Origin: an uncultured Alphaproteobacteria bacterium
Lineage (GTDB): Bacteria; Pseudomonadota; Alphaproteobacteria; Rhizobiales; Hyphomicrobiaceae
Length of the DNA: 6,519 bases
Direction: 5' to 3'
Assembly (NCBI GenBank): GCA_937950105.1
Contig: CALFEM010000474.1
Span: 1-6,519 of the forward strand
Every line of letters starts with the position of its first letter. The stretch's first letter is position 1. The notes beneath the pieces are model-generated. The model worked only from the letters and a program-made list of their open reading frames with translations. It was not told where the DNA came from and ran no database searches. A program made the position numbers and the translations under genes. Shown one piece after another: positions 6,177-6,519 of this stretch.

Positions 6177-6261
6177 ACAGACGGTTGCCCTTACGAAACG
6201 CCGGAGCCGCCTTCACACGAAAAACTCAGACGGCGGCGGCCCCAACTACGCCGGAATGTGA
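6177..6261 (+). repeat. Downstream duplicate of the ETF-QO 3' end, unit 1
   Basis: A ~52-bp spacer is followed by codons for DGGGPNYAGM and TGA (6229-6261), which repeat the end of ETF-QO (6141-6176) with one Gly codon fewer and changes only at third codon positions. The spacer holds GCCGCCTTC (6206-6214), which pairs with GACGGCGGC (6229-6237) with one mismatch, so the first tail codons form the 3' arm of a hairpin. The frame is +1 relative to ETF-QO and stays open from 6172 through the spacer to this stop, with no ATG before the tail. I do not regard it as an independent gene. Confidence 0.75.
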
Positions 6262-6348
6262 CACATGACGTTCGCAGCACGTCCAACGCCGAGCCGCCTT
6301 CAAACCAAAAGAGAAGGCGGCGGCGGCCCGAACTACGCGGGCATGTGA
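6262..6348 (+). repeat. Downstream duplicate of the ETF-QO 3' end, unit 2
   Basis: A second related spacer leads to codons for EGGGGPNYAGM and TGA (6313-6348), identical in peptide to the ETF-QO tail with two silent changes. GCCGCCTTC (6293-6301) pairs perfectly with GAAGGCGGC (6313-6321) around an A-rich 11-base loop. The spacers of both units share ACGCCG(G)AGCCGCCTTC and an A-rich loop. In the frame of this tail an ATG at 6265 opens a 27-codon reading frame ending at 6348 (MTFAARPTPSRLQTKR then the tail). It has only a weak GGA upstream, so translation is doubtful. Confidence 0.75.
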
Positions 6349-6354
6349 ACACGA

Positions 6355-6425
6355 CGCCCCTCGCGAAGCGAAGGCACCTCTCCCTCGCCCCGTCCTTACG
6401 GGGAGGTGGGCTCGGGTGAGGGGCG
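6355..6425. repeat. GC-rich interspersed palindromic element, Rhizobiales style
   Basis: CGCCCCTC (6355-6362) pairs with GAGGGGCG (6418-6425) as an outer stem. Inside are TCGC/GCGA (6361-6364 with 6368-6371, sharing two bases with the outer stem) and a longer hairpin: CACCT/AGGTG (6375-6379 with 6404-6408) stacked, after a bulge, on CCCCGT/ACGGGG (6388-6393 with 6398-6403, loop CCTT). The reverse strand reads CCCCTCACCCGAGCC then CACCTCCCCGTAAGGACGGG, the style of intergenic palindrome very common in Rhizobiales genomes. It may serve as a terminator or mRNA stabiliser. I see nothing in the following bases 6426-6474. Confidence 0.65.
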
Positions 6426-6474
6426 GCAACACGACGGCGCTCCGACCTTGGTTGCAGCTCCACATTTTGCCGCT

Positions 6475-6519
6475 AGATCGGAAGAGCACACGTCTGAACT
6501 CCAGTCACTTAGGCATCTC
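6475..6519 (+). other. Illumina TruSeq adapter with index, sequencing contamination
   Basis: From 6475 the sequence is the standard Illumina read-1 3' adapter: it begins AGATCGGAAGAGC, continues through GTCTGAACTCCAGTCAC to 6508, then carries the six-base index TTAGGC (6509-6514, TruSeq index 3) and ATCTC, the start of the P7 side. It is not genomic DNA. It marks an untrimmed read at a contig end, so the bases just before it probably rest on few reads. Confidence 0.98.

Overview
The window reads as high-GC alphaproteobacterial chromosome, most likely Hyphomicrobiales (Rhizobiales). This rests on protein style (a MoaA ending in GG, a long-chain polyprenyl synthase, an alphaproteobacterial ETF-QO, a DUF2007 protein beside a TrmN6-type methyltransferase and an S49 peptidase) and on the many GC-rich palindromic repeats. 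No tools were run, so family names come from motifs and remembered family sequences. The last 45 bases are an Illumina adapter with a sample index. The window therefore ends at a contaminated contig end, probably of a draft or metagenome assembly.

Layout. 1-469 (+) is the 3' end of moaA (molybdenum cofactor synthesis). A strong hairpin (470-504) separates it from a convergent minus-strand group. In transcription order that group is a DUF2007 protein (2831-2592), a TrmN6/YfiC-type methyltransferase (2599-1739, overlapping by 8 bp), an S49 peptidase (1685-816) and a 70-residue membrane-anchored helical protein (718-506). A 138-bp divergent region with a 12-bp perfect palindrome separates this group from a plus-strand octaprenyl/decaprenyl diphosphate synthase (2970-3992), which makes the ubiquinone side chain. 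After a 504-bp gene-free stretch comes electron-transfer-flavoprotein:ubiquinone oxidoreductase (4497-6176), which reduces ubiquinone. The two plus-strand genes therefore make the quinone tail and feed electrons into the quinone pool.

The two most unusual parts are non-coding. First, 3997-4382 holds copies of a ~96-bp repeat whose whole length folds into a four-way junction: a 15-16 bp closing stem and three hairpins with no unpaired base between arms. One copy is intact (4002-4097). A second (4111-4161 plus 4280-4338) appears split exactly at the apex of its middle hairpin by a third intact copy (4172-4267), which looks like a nested insertion. Second, downstream of ETF-QO the last ~11 codons of the gene plus stop recur twice (6229-6261 and 6313-6348). 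Base differences fall only at third codon positions, and each extra copy is preceded by a related spacer with a hairpin.

The rest of the 3' end is a palindromic element (6355-6425), about 49 bases in which I see nothing, and the adapter (6475-6519).
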